Shown here piece by piece: positions 11,531 to 23,074 of a stretch of DNA of 64,000 nt (position 1 is its first letter; every line of letters starts with the position of its first letter). The notes beneath the pieces are model-generated. The model searched no databases and had not been told where the DNA came from. It saw nothing but the letters and a program-made list of their open reading frames with translations. The stretch comes from Alisma plantago-aquatica (taxonomy: Eukaryota > Streptophyta > Magnoliopsida > Alismatales > Alismataceae), in the NCBI GenBank assembly GCA_963693085.1, contig OY856410.1:564692906-564756905 (forward strand), in the 5' to 3' direction. The translations under genes and the position numbers were made by a program.

Positions 11531-11634
11531 GGTTCACCAGCTGTAGTGTATTAATTTGTGGAATATTTGATCCCTTCTACTCCTGCTTTAGTCCTACATT
11601 GTCGGGGGTGGAGAACCCTGACCCAGACCCCTCC

Positions 11635-11643
11635 TATATATAG
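11635..11643 (+). promoter_or_regulatory. TATA box of the Copia LTR
   Basis: TATATATAG lies in CTCCTATATATAGAGGGG, roughly 100 bp downstream of the palindromic cluster. This is a standard position for an LTR promoter. Confidence 0.6.
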
Positions 11644-12201
11644 AGGGGTATTTGGGGCTTCTCAGTGCACAACTCTGAACACCAGTTGCTCTGTAAAGTT
11701 GTCGTTCTCTCTGGTTGTGGTAATTGAGAGAGCCCAAGCAAGTTCTACCCATTCAGGGAGGAACAACGAGGGAAAGACAACTGCAAAAAGGCAACTGGTG
11801 GCGGGAGAGTATGTCAGTGACTAGTACATCAATACAAGGGGATGACTCCTTCTAGTGTCCTATAGGACAGGACGACTAGAGTTCCAGGTGGTCCGTGTGG
11901 ACTACTTCAGAGACGGGAGATTTCTGCCACTCGAAGGACAGTTGTTGTTCCGTCAGTCACATGTGCGACCAAGAGCCATCAGTCTGGGTGTGACCAGGAG
12001 CTGCACAGACAACGTCCAAGACCAGAGGTGAAGACTGCACTAGCCACGAGGTAATGTTGTCGAGCAAGCCTCGAGACAAGGTACACCTCTACAAACCATC
12101 CTTCCAAATGTGTAGATGTTGACACAATTCCTTCGTACTGGGTTTGGGGAGAAGAAATTTTTTATTTTCGCTTCCTTCTCTGCCTCCCTCAAAACCCAAC
12201 A

Positions 12202-13540
12202 ATCTATCCTATCAGTCAGTGAAACACTATCCAAAGAGCAGTTAACAAATTAAAATAATCAAGCCTACACTTGGTGCATTATGAGATTTCCAATCTACAT
12301 TGCTCTTTTTTCTAACTACCATCTACATGGAAGCAGTCCTCCTGATAAATAAGGAAAGAGGAGGAAAAACTTATGGATAGCCTACCAATAAGAGGAATGG
12401 GTGGTATGAGATGGGTGGTTGTGAAGAATCACAAGGAACATCTGAATCATTATGCACAGAAAATATGATGACCTATATGATGATAATAAGCAGGTAATTC
12501 ATCCTAATGTCTACACAGATGGGTGGAATGATGCATGTGTTCAAATTCTCATGAATACAATGAGATTGAACAAAAAGTAAGAATCAAATGAATTATGGGA
12601 ATGCTTTAAAACTACTGTTCAGATACACATTCTTTCTCCCTATTAATTCAAACAAATGCTATATCTCTTTTTTTCTATTTCTTTTTCTATTTTTGACTTT
12701 TTTTTTATTTTTTTTCGTTGTCCTATTACATGATTTTGCATTCTTCCCCTTGTTACATTCATAACATCTGCTTGATGTTTCTGAGGGTATGTACAAATAT
12801 CTTTGCATTATAAATACATCCCATAATACAAATGATGTAATGAACAATTTTGCATGTGTTCTACATGAAGAATTTATTTATGCAGCTATATGATATGCAA
12901 AACAGTTTGTTTATGCAATTTTTTTTAGAGAAATTATGTGTAAAGAACAATTAACTATAATGATCCCTACCATGTTATGCATGCAATCAACAAAATTAAA
13001 TGATTCAGAGTACTTGATCATCTTAAGGTGGTGATACTATTTTGAAGTGGATGAAATCACATAACCAAGATATTAGGCCTTCAAAGATTAATATGTGTCC
13101 CTCTCTACAGACTTGTGTACAAGGTAATCGAAGGAATTCCTTCTTAAATTTTCATTTAAGGTTACATTACCGGTTTGATAAGTTTAGGCTCAAACACCTT
13201 CTTCAACCACTTTTCAATGAATGATTGAGAGATTATTCATATCCCATGTCCTAAAGCTGACTAGCCCATACACTTCCTAAAGATGTAACTCAAAGATTTT
13301 GTAATAAAGCTTAACTTTTCCATTTTTTTAAAACATCATTTCATTTTCTTTTCAGAGACCTAGAGGCAAATTTCTACAAAGACCATGCATTTACTAATCC
13401 ACTTTTTACTCTAGATCGATGTGGATTCTAACATAACATAAATCTAAAAGATCAAATGAAACATAAAAAAATATATGCAAACTAAGATAACTAAGATAGA
13501 AGGTTGTTCCAACACCCCTCGAAGCTTGAATATGACTATG
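12202..13540. other. AT-rich flank between Copia LTR and Athila-type ORF; nothing recognised
   Basis: No protein motif, repeat or RNA gene could be identified. It holds a T-rich low-complexity run (~12665-12716). There is one 60-codon open frame at 13042-13224 with no resemblance I know of. It may be old host or element sequence. Confidence 0.4.
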
Positions 13541-13544
13541 TCCA

Positions 13545-15100
13545 CATAGTCAAAATCCCAACTTAAGAGATGGAACAACGGTACCATGATTTATCCTGCT
13601 GTAGTGGCTACTGGTAGTAGGGCATGATCATATCATGTGGAGGAAATGTGCCTTGAAAATTTGGATCATATGAAGGCATCAGTGGAGGTTGCTGGTACCC
13701 TCCAAAGTACCCCTAGTTCCAATAATGGTTGTAGAAGGGTTGTTGATACTGATTGATGCATTGCATGCACTGATGTATATTCTCTTGGTTGGCCAAGAGT
13801 AGACGCTCATTCTCATAGATTGCATGCTGATTCATGTACAAGATTCATTGGACATCTTGGATGCCTGTCAGGCTGCCTAATGTTATGGATGTCCTGGATC
13901 ATCTCATACATGCCCGTCATGTCAAAAGTTGTGGGTCATCGTTGTGTGGTAGCGGGGCAAAAGAAGTCAAGGTGGCGTATCTCTGCAGTCTCTTACACGG
14001 CGTAGGGCAGCGATTGATGGGGATGGTGTCCACCTCCTACACCTCGTCATCATCATCCGCTTGTTGCTACTCAGCATCTTCTGCTTTGGCCTCCTCAATG
14101 GTGGCGTCGATGTCATCATCGTCAATGGGCCACCGCAGATGATCAATCCTTGTCTGACAAAAAATGGGGTCTGGTAATGCTCACTCCTTGTATTGGTCGC
14201 TTATTGTGCAACTGGCATACAGAGTGTTAAAGTAGACAATCAGGAGACCCACCTTCTTGAAGTGGGTGAGATCAAGATAATTAGGTCCCTCTGACCGTAA
14301 TGTGGAGAGATCCAAATGCAGATGTAAAGCAATGGGGGTAATGAGACCGCAAACATGATCAAAGCCTTTCTGGCCTCATTACTCCTTATTGATAAGACAT
14401 GGAGGAGAAGGAAGGAGACAAAATTCACCGTCTCACCCTTGATAAGATGATGGATAAAGAAGAGATTAGTCTTCTACACCTTCCTTAGGCCTTGTATGGA
14501 TTGACCAAATATGGTGTTGGTTGGAATCCGGTGCAAATTTTGATTGAAGGGGTGCTCGACGCCAGTGAGGGTGTTCACATTCCAGCTAATGCGATATCCA
14601 TCGGGAACCTCAGTGAAGTGCTCCCAGGTTGTATCATAGTCCCATCCTGGAGAAGTGGACCGTTCTGGCACACATGGCCAAGTGAAGATGCGGTTGAACT
14701 CACAGAGGGTGAAGGAGTAGTTGTTGTTGTAGAGCTTGAAGTCGACATGTCCTTCCCTCCATTAGCCTTCCATTTGCTTCTTGGGGGCGACCAAGACATC
14801 GAGAGATGCCATGAACTCATACACGAGCTCTAGGTATGTGGGCCATCCTCTAATGAAGGGGTTTTCGGCCTCCATCAGCTGACCCTCAAGTACCCATTGC
14901 ATTTACTTGGTGAAGCCCAGCCTTGCTAATAGCTCGTGATCGCCATATCGTGTGGCCACCACCTTCCTTGTGGTCAGCTCTTCATAGACCTTGTGCACCT
15001 CCTGAGTCAGATGCTAGATCCAGTTAGGTCTGGGGACCAGTTCCCCCTGCTCAGCAGATGTAGAAGCACCTCTCCTTGGAGTCATGTGAACCTTGAAAGA
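13545..15100 (-). pseudogene. Degenerate Athila-type ORF ('putative plant transposon' / ATHILA ORF family), antisense
   Basis: Read on the - strand from ~15100 to ~13545, shifting frames give a consistent protein. Near 14830-14720 is 'LVYEFMASL' followed by VDFKLYNN.YSFTL.EFNRIF. At 14690-14470 follows 'DYDTTWEHFTEVPDGYRISW' and then 'LHRIPTNTIFGQSIQ' (compare the family block 'LHRLLA.TIFGR'). At 14465-14240 come 'NLFFIHHLIKGETVNF', 'EARKALIMF' and a 'GLITPIA'-like piece. An acidic tail (~14140-14030) and a Pro/Tyr/Gln-rich stretch (~13760-13600) end it. This order resembles the ATHILA ORF1 / plant-transposon-domain proteins of Athila elements. It is opposite in strand to the first Athila element, so it belongs to a different insertion. 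Its molecular function is unknown. Confidence 0.55.
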
Positions 15101-15117
15101 ATGAGGAAGGGGAAAAG

Positions 15118-15625
15118 GGAGAGAGTTACATCTCTTGCTAGAATTGGGTCTCACCCGTGGGTCACCACATTTTTTTAGGTGGTCACTAGCAATGAGGTTG
15201 AGGTACTGTTGTGGAAGAGAACCAACCTGGTGATCAATAGATTCATAATATTGGTTAGTTGTTGATGTTAGTAGTGGAGTCCTAGTGTCGTACCTATACT
15301 CAGGTCTGGGTATGGGATGTGTTTTCTAGATGATATACTTGTATTGACACGATATTTTGGTAGTATGCCAATGTTTGTAAATATATGGCATGTACATGTG
15401 AAATATCTTTTGAATGCAGGATGTGACTGAGGTCTTTGGACCCATATCTAAATACTTGTTACAATATATGAGAATGGAATGATGGACTTTTTGTAAATGC
15501 TCTAGAGTTTATTTACATTGTTGGAATTGGTTTTAATTATCCCACATTTTTGACTATGTGATTAATTAGTAGTTGATTGTGTTTTTTGTTTTGAATAATG
15601 TCCTTTAGTTTGATGATGTGTCACA
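15118..15625 (+). mobile_element. Tek1 5' LTR, 3' end only (508 bp of ~3.7 kb)
   Basis: 15118-15437 matches 33533-33854 in the 3' LTR. 15438-15625 continues to the LTR end GTGTCACA. The rest of the LTR (about 3.2 kb to the left) is missing and replaced by the antisense Athila-type sequence. Confidence 0.8.
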
Positions 15626-15632
15626 ATTAACT

Positions 15633-15644
15633 TGGTATAAGATC
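15633..15644 (+). promoter_or_regulatory. Tek1 primer-binding site (tRNA-iMet), 10 of 12 bases
   Basis: TGGTATAAGATC differs at two positions from the plant tRNA-iMet PBS TGGTATCAGAGC. It lies 7 bp after the LTR end, the expected place for minus-strand priming. Confidence 0.65.
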
Positions 15645-15739
15645 TCTAAGTTTACTGAGTCTACATGGACATAGGACTTAAGTTTAAGTCTGTTCTTATG
15701 TATCCAACATATTTGATCATAGTTTATGCTTATGCAGAT

Positions 15740-15919
15740 ATGTCTGGAGGACATGAAGAACACATTGAGAGTAGCTGTGTTGCACCAGGAGGAGGTGTAG
15801 GGAGGTAGGCATGTGATGTGAGAGTGACAGAAGTGGGGCCAGAGCAGCCCGCAATGCCTCATCTAGACCCGACAATAATGGTCAATCATGAGTTTCAGTC
15901 TATGTTTAGATAGATGATG
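15740..15919 (+). pseudogene. gag: Tek1 gag N-terminus, separated from the rest by Gyp2
   Basis: ATG at 15740 opens MSGGHEEHIESSC..., followed after in-frame stops by a 'PEQPAMPHLDPTI' stretch similar to the N-terminal gag of plant chromoviruses. The Gyp2 insertion falls between two ATG codons (15914-15919). Beyond Gyp2 the same frame continues at 25889 once one TSD copy is discounted. Stop codons near 15804 and 15911 show decay independent of the insertion. Confidence 0.7.
15915..15919 (+). repeat. Gyp2 target-site duplication, left copy
   Basis: TGATG directly precedes the LTR start TGTTATAACC. The same five bases follow the 3' LTR end at 25884-25888. Confidence 0.9.
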
Positions 15920-16700
15920 TGTTATAACCTCATTTTTCCAAAGTATGTAATGAGATTGTAAATCTCTTTTTAAAGATAAATGAAATTCATGATTGATGTG
16001 ATTAGAATGAATTTCATGTATGATTGTTTGTGTATTTTCTTATTGGGCCTTATTGGTCATTGAGCCCAATTGAAGGAATAAAAGAATACATAAAGAAATC
16101 AAATAAAATAAGAAGGATAAGGAATAATTTCCCAAAAATAGAATTTCGAGATAATAGATTCCTTGGAGTTCAAGGAACTCAAAATCATGAATTAATGGAA
16201 TTAGAAATAAAGAAGACATGGGAAATATGATTAATATGAAATGGTAACTTGCAAACCAAGAAAAGGAATCGTATACTTGAGATAATAACCTCAAATTTGG
16301 TAGGATGTAAGATAAAGCTATGATTGGGCTTCCCTCAAAATTTGAGTGGGAAAAGAGTTACCGTTTGGGAGTTATTAATTTTCCAAGTTTTCCCTCAAAT
16401 ATGGCTTTAATTGAGAATTTAGGAAATTATTTCCTATTCTGGTTTGAACGCGAGGATGGTGGGCCGTTGGATCTTAATCCAACAGGCGCCACTCATCGTA
16501 TTGATCCCAAGCAGACTGGGACTCTGACTCTGTCAGAGGGATTTTTCCCTCTTAGTTTCCTCACGATTCAATGAGTGGGCAAGCTTGCTGAGTTGTCCTT
16601 TGAACTCAGGAGATGAAAATGAATGGAAACACCCCTGGTTCGATTAGGATTGGGGGAGGTTTAGGGAAACGCCCAATTTCCACAATACCTACCTCGACCC

Positions 16701-16708
16701 TATATATA
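16701..16708 (+). promoter_or_regulatory. TATA box of the Gyp2 5' LTR
   Basis: TATATATA occurs in CGACCCTATATATAGGGGAG. The 3' LTR counterpart reads TATACATA (23856-23863), so only the 5' copy keeps the canonical box. Confidence 0.55.
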
Positions 16709-18058
16709 GGGGAGGAGGCATGAGGGCACCAGCACACTTCCAAGAATCCTTTGATAGGCCGGACGCAACCCCTGATCGTGCTCGTGCCTTCGATTTGCAC
16801 TTTGGCCATGACCTACACTTCCGCTTGGGAGCAAAGGTTGCCGCCAGAACATAGAGCAGCCCCGGCGGTAGGAGGGGAACCCACAGCCAATCTAGGATCT
16901 CATTGAGTTCGTGAGGCCAAGACGAAGCTTTTAGTGGCCTTAGATCACGCGCAGGCGCTCTGGAGCTCAAGGTAAACTTCCTAGTTGACCACCTGATCGC
17001 GCACAGAGAAGCGCAAGGTTGAAGACAACCCGATCCGCAAAGACGACCTTGCCCTTGTGCGGGCAGTGAGGAGGTATGGGCAAAATTGCCTTTTGACCCT
17101 TTTAATCTCAAGTTAGAGTGCACGCCTTCTTGGCCGTAGGATCCTGAGTGGATTAGTGGACCACGCGTCCAACGATCCTCATTTTTCTGGATTTACCAAT
17201 AAATAGATAAAAAAGGGTTTTCTTGTTAAAAATCATATCCATTGATAGGAAACTCAGATGAGGGAACTTTATACATGAGAGTTATGTAGAAAAATACAAG
17301 GAATATGATAAAAATACTTTTAGAACCTAGTTCCACTCCGTTTTGCAAAAGTGCCTCAATTTGCTAATAATGTGCTTTTAATATTGATGATGAACCCTAA
17401 TTGAGTATAAAGGGCGTATTAATGGATCAAATTGATAAGTTTAATCTTGTTAATGATAAAAGTGGTTTAGTTATCTGTTTTGAATGTAAAGATGCCTAAA
17501 TTAGAGTTGTAATCCATAAAAGAAGGCTAATTTATAATAAAAACCCTAATTTAGGGAAAAGGAGATAAAAGCTAAGTTATTTCGGATTAAGGGAGTAATT
17601 TGCCAAGATATAATCTTAAAACTACTAGGAATGTTAAAATAAAGGTTTTAAGTGAATTCGATGAAATTAGGAACCTTGATGATTAAGGATTGGAGCAAAA
17701 CCCTAATTTCTATAGAAACCCTAAAATTGGAATCAAAATCCTAAATAATGTGATGAAATTGGATAAATATTAATAAAAGGAAAATTATACTTTTATTTCA
17801 GGATTTTTATTCATCATTGCTTGCTTGATTGGGTTTCTCTGCATACTTGAATCTGTCTTGAAATCTGCAATCAAAGGTATGTGGTTATGCTTATGAATAA
17901 CTGTTCTAGTTTCACGGCGATTCCCGAATGTTTTACGAGTTGCTTTAAATAGCATGTTGGATGAATTTAGTTCCTGCAAACTATAATGTGGCTATGACTA
18001 TCACAAAGGATATATACCTACAAGCTCAGATCCTGGTTCTCTCTGTGGCATGATAGTT

Positions 18059-18200
18059 GACCTAGTACATGGCTGCCTACGGGTAGGTCCATCAGGTCAG
18101 AGGAAGACCTAGTAAATGGCTACCAATTGGGTAGGTCCATCAAGTCTATGGATGACTTAGTACATGGCTACCCTTGTGGTAGGACCATCAAGTCACATTG
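18059..18200 (+). repeat. Three ~47-bp direct repeats in the Gyp2 5' LTR (copy at 25214-25357 in the 3' LTR)
   Basis: Units begin GACCTAGTACATGGCT at 18059, GACCTAGTAAATGGCT at 18106 and GACTTAGTACATGGCT at 18154. Each is followed by a GGTAGG(T/A)CCATCA block. The 3' LTR has the same three-unit array. Confidence 0.85.
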
Positions 18201-18730
18201 AGTTAGAAATTGGGCTACCTTATGTAGTGCCATGCGACTCTACCTTTATAGAGGTATTATAGAAGTCCACTGTAGGGATAGCACAGAGATGGGAATATGT
18301 ATGGATTGAGTTGTATGGCTTAAAATGTAATCTTGATTGTTAAATGAGTAATTGCTTGATTACATTGTTAACATAGTTTTACATTATTGGTTTCCCCCAT
18401 ATACCAGCTTTGGCTGACCGTTGTTTTGTTTGTCGGCGATTTAGGTACAAATCCCAAAGTACAAACAGTAAAGCGACACATTGTGAATTCAAGAATTAAA
18501 GAGCAAGGAGGAACTAGTTAGAGTAGTTCAACTGTGGTTAGAAGTTTAGTATTTTCTAAACTTTTCAAAGGTATGCAAAAAAATTTATTACTGTTTTTTA
18601 GTATAGTCTGTTAGAATTTAATAATTGTTCTTGGTTATATGTCGAACCTTTGATCCAGAATTTATGGGTGCGGCTTCGACCTCTCGGTCTCCCTTAATTG
18701 GGGGTTACGGGAAGGTGGGGTCATAACATT

Positions 18731-18742
18731 TGGTATCAGAGC
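18731..18742 (+). promoter_or_regulatory. Gyp2 primer-binding site (tRNA-iMet), perfect
   Basis: TGGTATCAGAGC lies two bases after the LTR end. It matches the plant tRNA-iMet 3' end complement at all 12 positions. Confidence 0.9.
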
Positions 18743-21700
18743 TTAGGTTCCTCATTTAACCATTAATAGTTATTAAATTTTACAAACTCCATAGAACCCA
18801 AGGGAGTTATTAGAGGAATATCCGAAAGACGGAGGTGTCTAGAAAAGGATCACGACCGGGGGCTGGCAATATTTTCCTCTGCACCGCTAGTCGGAATACG
18901 AGGACTCCCAAATCCGTGTGACTACCTGGCCAAAGTCTTAGGGTTTGATTCGAAATAAGATACCTTTAGGACTCTCTCATCTTGTTCATCCCTTCTCAAC
19001 TCAAATTCTTTTAAGGACCTTAAGGGTTAGGGTTTTCTCTCTTCAACTCACCCTCTTGAGGTATGGGCAAGGTTGATAAGGATTAAGGAATCCTCCACCA
19101 AATTAATAAAAAGCATGTAAATTAGATGTCATGGACATAAGCTTAATAGAGTAAGCGTAAAGGAATAGATACATGCTTAGGTCGTATGACACGAGTTGTC
19201 ATTACCCTAAGGAGAGACTTGAGGATAGACCTTCTTGTCAGGAGGATAAGTAAAAGAGAGTTAGTTTTGGAGGTAGAGATCTCCATTGGTGGTAGAGACC
19301 TAGCACATCCTATGAGGATGATGTTAACCCTAACCCTAAGTGGAAGTTAGAGAGAGAGACAACATGATGAGTTAGATGTCATGATAGACCAGGTGTTTGG
19401 ATAGACATGCCATGGATGCCATGAGAGGTTGGATGACCCAATGCCTCTGGCGACCCAATCCTAGTAAGGGTCGTGCATGTGAGAGAGAAGGATAGATCCT
19501 TCAGTGATGAGGTTAGTGAAGAACCTATGCAAACCCCATGAGCTTATAGTAGCATGGCATAGTAGGCACCCATAGTGTGTTAGTAGTGCTGACAATATGC
19601 CAATAACCTGGCCAGGAGAGTATGATGGATGGTTTTTGAGATAAGCATAAAGGATTTATGGATAACCATAAGCTTCATCAGATAGGGATATGCTTGTGGG
19701 CTTGAGCATTCATGGAGAAAGGACCTCTATAGGAAGGCTGGATGTGGAGTTAGCTCTAGAGAGAGAAAGCAGGACCCCGGTAAGGAGGTTGGAAGCCTAA
19801 AACCCCGAGACATGAGGAATAGTGGGGAGTAGGGGATGATGCGACCTAAGTAGAGAATAGTGGTTGCCTCATGCTTGACCACTGGAAGTTGATGATATCT
19901 TGGTTGCCTTTAGAGGAACCAAACCCTAGAGAGAGAACGATGCTTCTGGTACCTATGTGCCTATGGTATCAGTGGTTACCTACGGAGATGAGACAAAGAG
20001 TGTCGTAGACCCTGAGGAGGTTTAGGTAACCAGGTTGTGAGGCCTTGTACCTAGTTGGCTGTCCTTGAGGAGGACTCAACTTTGAGATGCTGCTCATATA
20101 AAAGGATCATGGGGGTACATGACAAACCTTGGACATGTTTGATTCATGGTTAAGAGTTTGAGCATGCAGTTGGATACCAAAGGAGAACATAGGGTTCCTA
20201 GGCCTAAGAGGGGAAGCAATGTATCCAATACTCATGATGAGATTTGAGTCTCTATAGTTTCGAGCATGATACTCCTCATGTGTAAAGGTAAAAGAAACCC
20301 CTTAAGTTAAGGGTATGATTAATGAACCCCTCACAACTAAGTTGATCTAATGTTAAGGAGAAAGAGAACAAGTACAACCTAGCATGGTTTAATAGGTGGT
20401 CTGCTTGTGCTATAGTAGTTGATGGTTTTGGCATGCTCATGTGAAAGTAAACCCTAAGAACGGTTGTGACCTTGTTGTCAAGAGTTGTAGTTTTCCCCCT
20501 CCTGGGAGAAGGACCCTATGGTAGGGTGTATATCAGTTTTATTGGTTTTAAGGTAACCTAAAGAGGTCTCATAGGATCTTGAGAAGCTAAATGAGATGTA
20601 CAGGGTATGAGAATGAACCTGTAGACCCATAGATAGACATCTCTATATGCATGTGGATGTGTTACCATGGAGGTAACTGGTATGGGGCCTGACCAAGGTA
20701 GGCAGGTTGCCATGATCCCTATGAAAGGATGGAAGTCATCCCATGAATGCAGAAAGAGAGACGATGAATGCTTGGGTAAGATTCTAAGTTGAACATGTAC
20801 TATAAGAGAATCCTAAGTCTATCCTAGGGTTAGGTAGGGAAGTGGGAGTTGCCTAATTCCCTAATTGCACATGACCATAGGGTCGGGAGGTAACAACTAT
20901 CATTGTCTGAGGGCCATAGGTTAGGAGATTGATCACCTGCATGAACTCATGGAACCCAAAGGGTAGATGAGTAGGGCACTCTCTAAATGCATGAGGGAAT
21001 AAGGATGACCCCAAAAGTGCCGACACCCTATAGACCTAGAAGAGATGACGAAGGATTGTGTGTGGACTCAAGTAGGTTTGAAACTAGTGTTTCATGGAAG
21101 TAACCTTGATATCAAGATGTTTGTGATGTAGAGACGTATGTGTCACGTTTCAACCTATATTTGAAGGTGTACTGGCAAGGTGGGATGTACCATCTCTACT
21201 CTTGGAACAGGAAGAACTCTGTATTTGGACTACAGCCAAATGCTTATTTCTTCTTGTTATGGGAGTGAGAGATAGGATAGTACGCGTGCCATACAGCAAG
21301 GATAAAAGATAATGTGGTTTGGAACGTTGCCACGAGATATGGGGACATTGAAGATAACATGCCCTGGTAAAGTGAATAATACATGGATGGTTTTCAAACG
21401 CTAAAGAGAAATAAGGTAGTCATCTTATAAGGATGTTTTAGCATGAGCTAGGAGTTATATCAGGTTGAGTTCAAAAACCAAAGGAATAAGCTCAGGAATG
21501 TTCTTGATGAAGATGGACTTAGGGCTAAGATGAGATGATAAGTGGCATACAGGAAGGTGTATGTCATCAACAATACCTTATACAATAGAAGTGAAGTAGA
21601 GATATATCTGCCTAGTTTGGCTAGAAGCTAGAAGAGGTTGTTAGGCTAACCCTAAGTTTGGAAAAGAAATATGTTTGGCTAATACACTGAGGTAACATGA

Positions 21701-22030
21701 TCTATTGAATGAGTTAATGGTTGTTTGGTTAGCCAACTTAGTCCTTGATGTAATAAAAGGATGGTGATAGAGCCTCATGTACTTTCTTTGGATAGGAAGG
21801 TGCTGAAACCCTGATAAGGGTGGTTTAGGGTTTTAGAGGAATCGATCTTGAGGAATCATGACATACATGAAATCATGATTTTAAAGATCACCATACACTA
21901 TAATACTACTTAAATGATGAGTGGTAGCAGTACTATGGATGCTAGAGATGAGGCCGCATGTGGTATGTTGCCATTCAAGCCGAAGGTGAAGGATGAACAT
22001 CAGTAACCCAGTGCATTGATATAAAGGATG
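18743..22030 (+). other. Gyp2 interior without recognisable coding sequence
   Basis: By position this should hold gag, protease, RT and RNase H. I could not recognise any of their motifs in the translated frames, which are densely interrupted. No other gene or repeat was seen. Confidence 0.5.
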
Positions 22031-22034
22031 AAAA

Positions 22035-23060
22035 GTCCCCAAAAGAGAAAGGGAGTTCATCACTATGGATGTCGTAAGTCTTCCCTGGACCAAGGAAGGA
22101 CGAGATGCAATATGGGTTATGGTCGATCGCCTTGCCTAGATGACATGAGAAAGAAAGAGTACTGTCAAGGGTCAGATTGGGTTGAACTACATATGAGAGA
22201 GATGGTTCAACTACACCATGAGGTCGATTATAAAAGTTCTTGAGTTTGATCTAAAGGTTCCCTTCCACAAGGTGGAAGTAGGTACACGAAGAACACGATG
22301 ATAGTACAGTTTATAACCCCTAATTAATGGTTAGTAAGATCCAGACTAAAGGGTCTGATGAGATCTTATGTGCTCATTTAGGGTGATAGCTAGAGACAGT
22401 TCTTGTCCTATGAAAGATGTGAAGATAACCATCATAGCCAGTATTGGGATTTAAAGAAGCTCTGTAAGGGAGGTTGTGTTGGTCACCACTTCAGTAAGGT
22501 GATGTTGGTGAAAGGACCACGTGCTGGTTAGAAAAGGACCACAATACGTGTAAATGAAGTCGCTTTGATCATGCAATGGCTAACAGGAGCCTAGAGACGA
22601 TGAAAGTCATGAGCAGATGCAAAGTAGACTGACATACAGTTCACTGTGGGAGAATATGTGACATAAAAATCCGACCCCTCTAAAATTATGGCTAAGAGAG
22701 TTGAGTCCCCGATGCATGGGTTCTTTTGATATGGATTGGTGGAGAAGGTTAAGTTTAACCTTACCCCTCAGGATAAAGTAATGTGTGACGAGTTCCATGT
22801 GAGCACTATGTGAGATACCTAGACCATGTGCTGATCAATGAACCTAGTAAGCCCAAGGGAGGCTGAAATGGCCTGAGTCACCTGTGCAGTTTATAGACGC
22901 CAGGATGAAAGAACTTAGAGAAAAGAATATATGATGATAAAGGTTCTTTGGAAGCACCGTGGGTAAGGAAAATCCACATAGGGGCCATTGATGGACATGG
23001 AAAAGTCTTATCCTGAATTGTTTGGTTGTTTGATTGTTGAATTTTGAGGGCAAAATTCCT
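22035..23060 (+). pseudogene. Gyp2 integrase and pol C-terminal remnants
   Basis: Starting at ATG 22065, MDVVSLPWTKEGRDAIWVMV then DRLA parallels the Tek1 integrase stretch [20 protein letters not shown] (29275 on). It contains the first catalytic Asp and then stops at 22137. Further right, ~22655-22810 yields GEYV, 'GLVEKVKFNLTPQDKV' and 'DEFHVS', which resembles the GPY/F to 'VFHVS' tail of chromovirus integrases. 'MIKVLWKHRG' (~22935-22970) resembles the chromodomain block 'VKVLWNHH'. The interior ends with ATTTTGAGGGCAAAATTCCT, comparable with the Tek1 pol tail. Confidence 0.6.
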
Positions 23061-23074
23061 ATAAGGAGGGAGGA
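23061..23074 (+). promoter_or_regulatory. Gyp2 polypurine tract
   Basis: ATAAGGAGGGAGGA lies directly before the 3' LTR start at 23075, which is the plus-strand priming position. Confidence 0.8.

Larger units (their letters stand above)
10002..12201 (+). mobile_element. 3' LTR of the Copia element (Angela-like), 2.2 kb
   Basis: It starts TGTTGGTAAGTATGCCCTGA and ends CCCAACA, an imperfect TGTTGG...CCAACA terminal inverted repeat typical of plant Angela/Tork-type Copia LTRs. A PPT precedes it. The first ~300 bp and other blocks recur in the second Copia LTR at 52914. A TATA box (11635) and a palindrome-rich U3 block (11189-11530) are present. The five bases after the end, ATCTA, would be half of a target-site duplication; the other half is not in the window. 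Confidence 0.8.
15920..18728 (+). mobile_element. Gyp2 5' LTR
   Basis: 2809 bp from TGTTATAACC to GGTCATAACA. It has a TATA box at 16701, a GC-richer stretch at ~16440-17130, and three ~47-bp direct repeats at 18059-18200. It is the same length as the 3' LTR, with scattered substitutions. Confidence 0.92.

Noticed and set aside
13042..13224. 60-codon frame in the AT-rich flank
   Set aside because: A length expected by chance. No resemblance to any family I know.
16024..16294. Identical 68- and 84-codon frames in both Gyp2 LTRs
   Set aside because: LTR copies are identical by descent, so conservation is not evidence of coding. No motif is recognisable.
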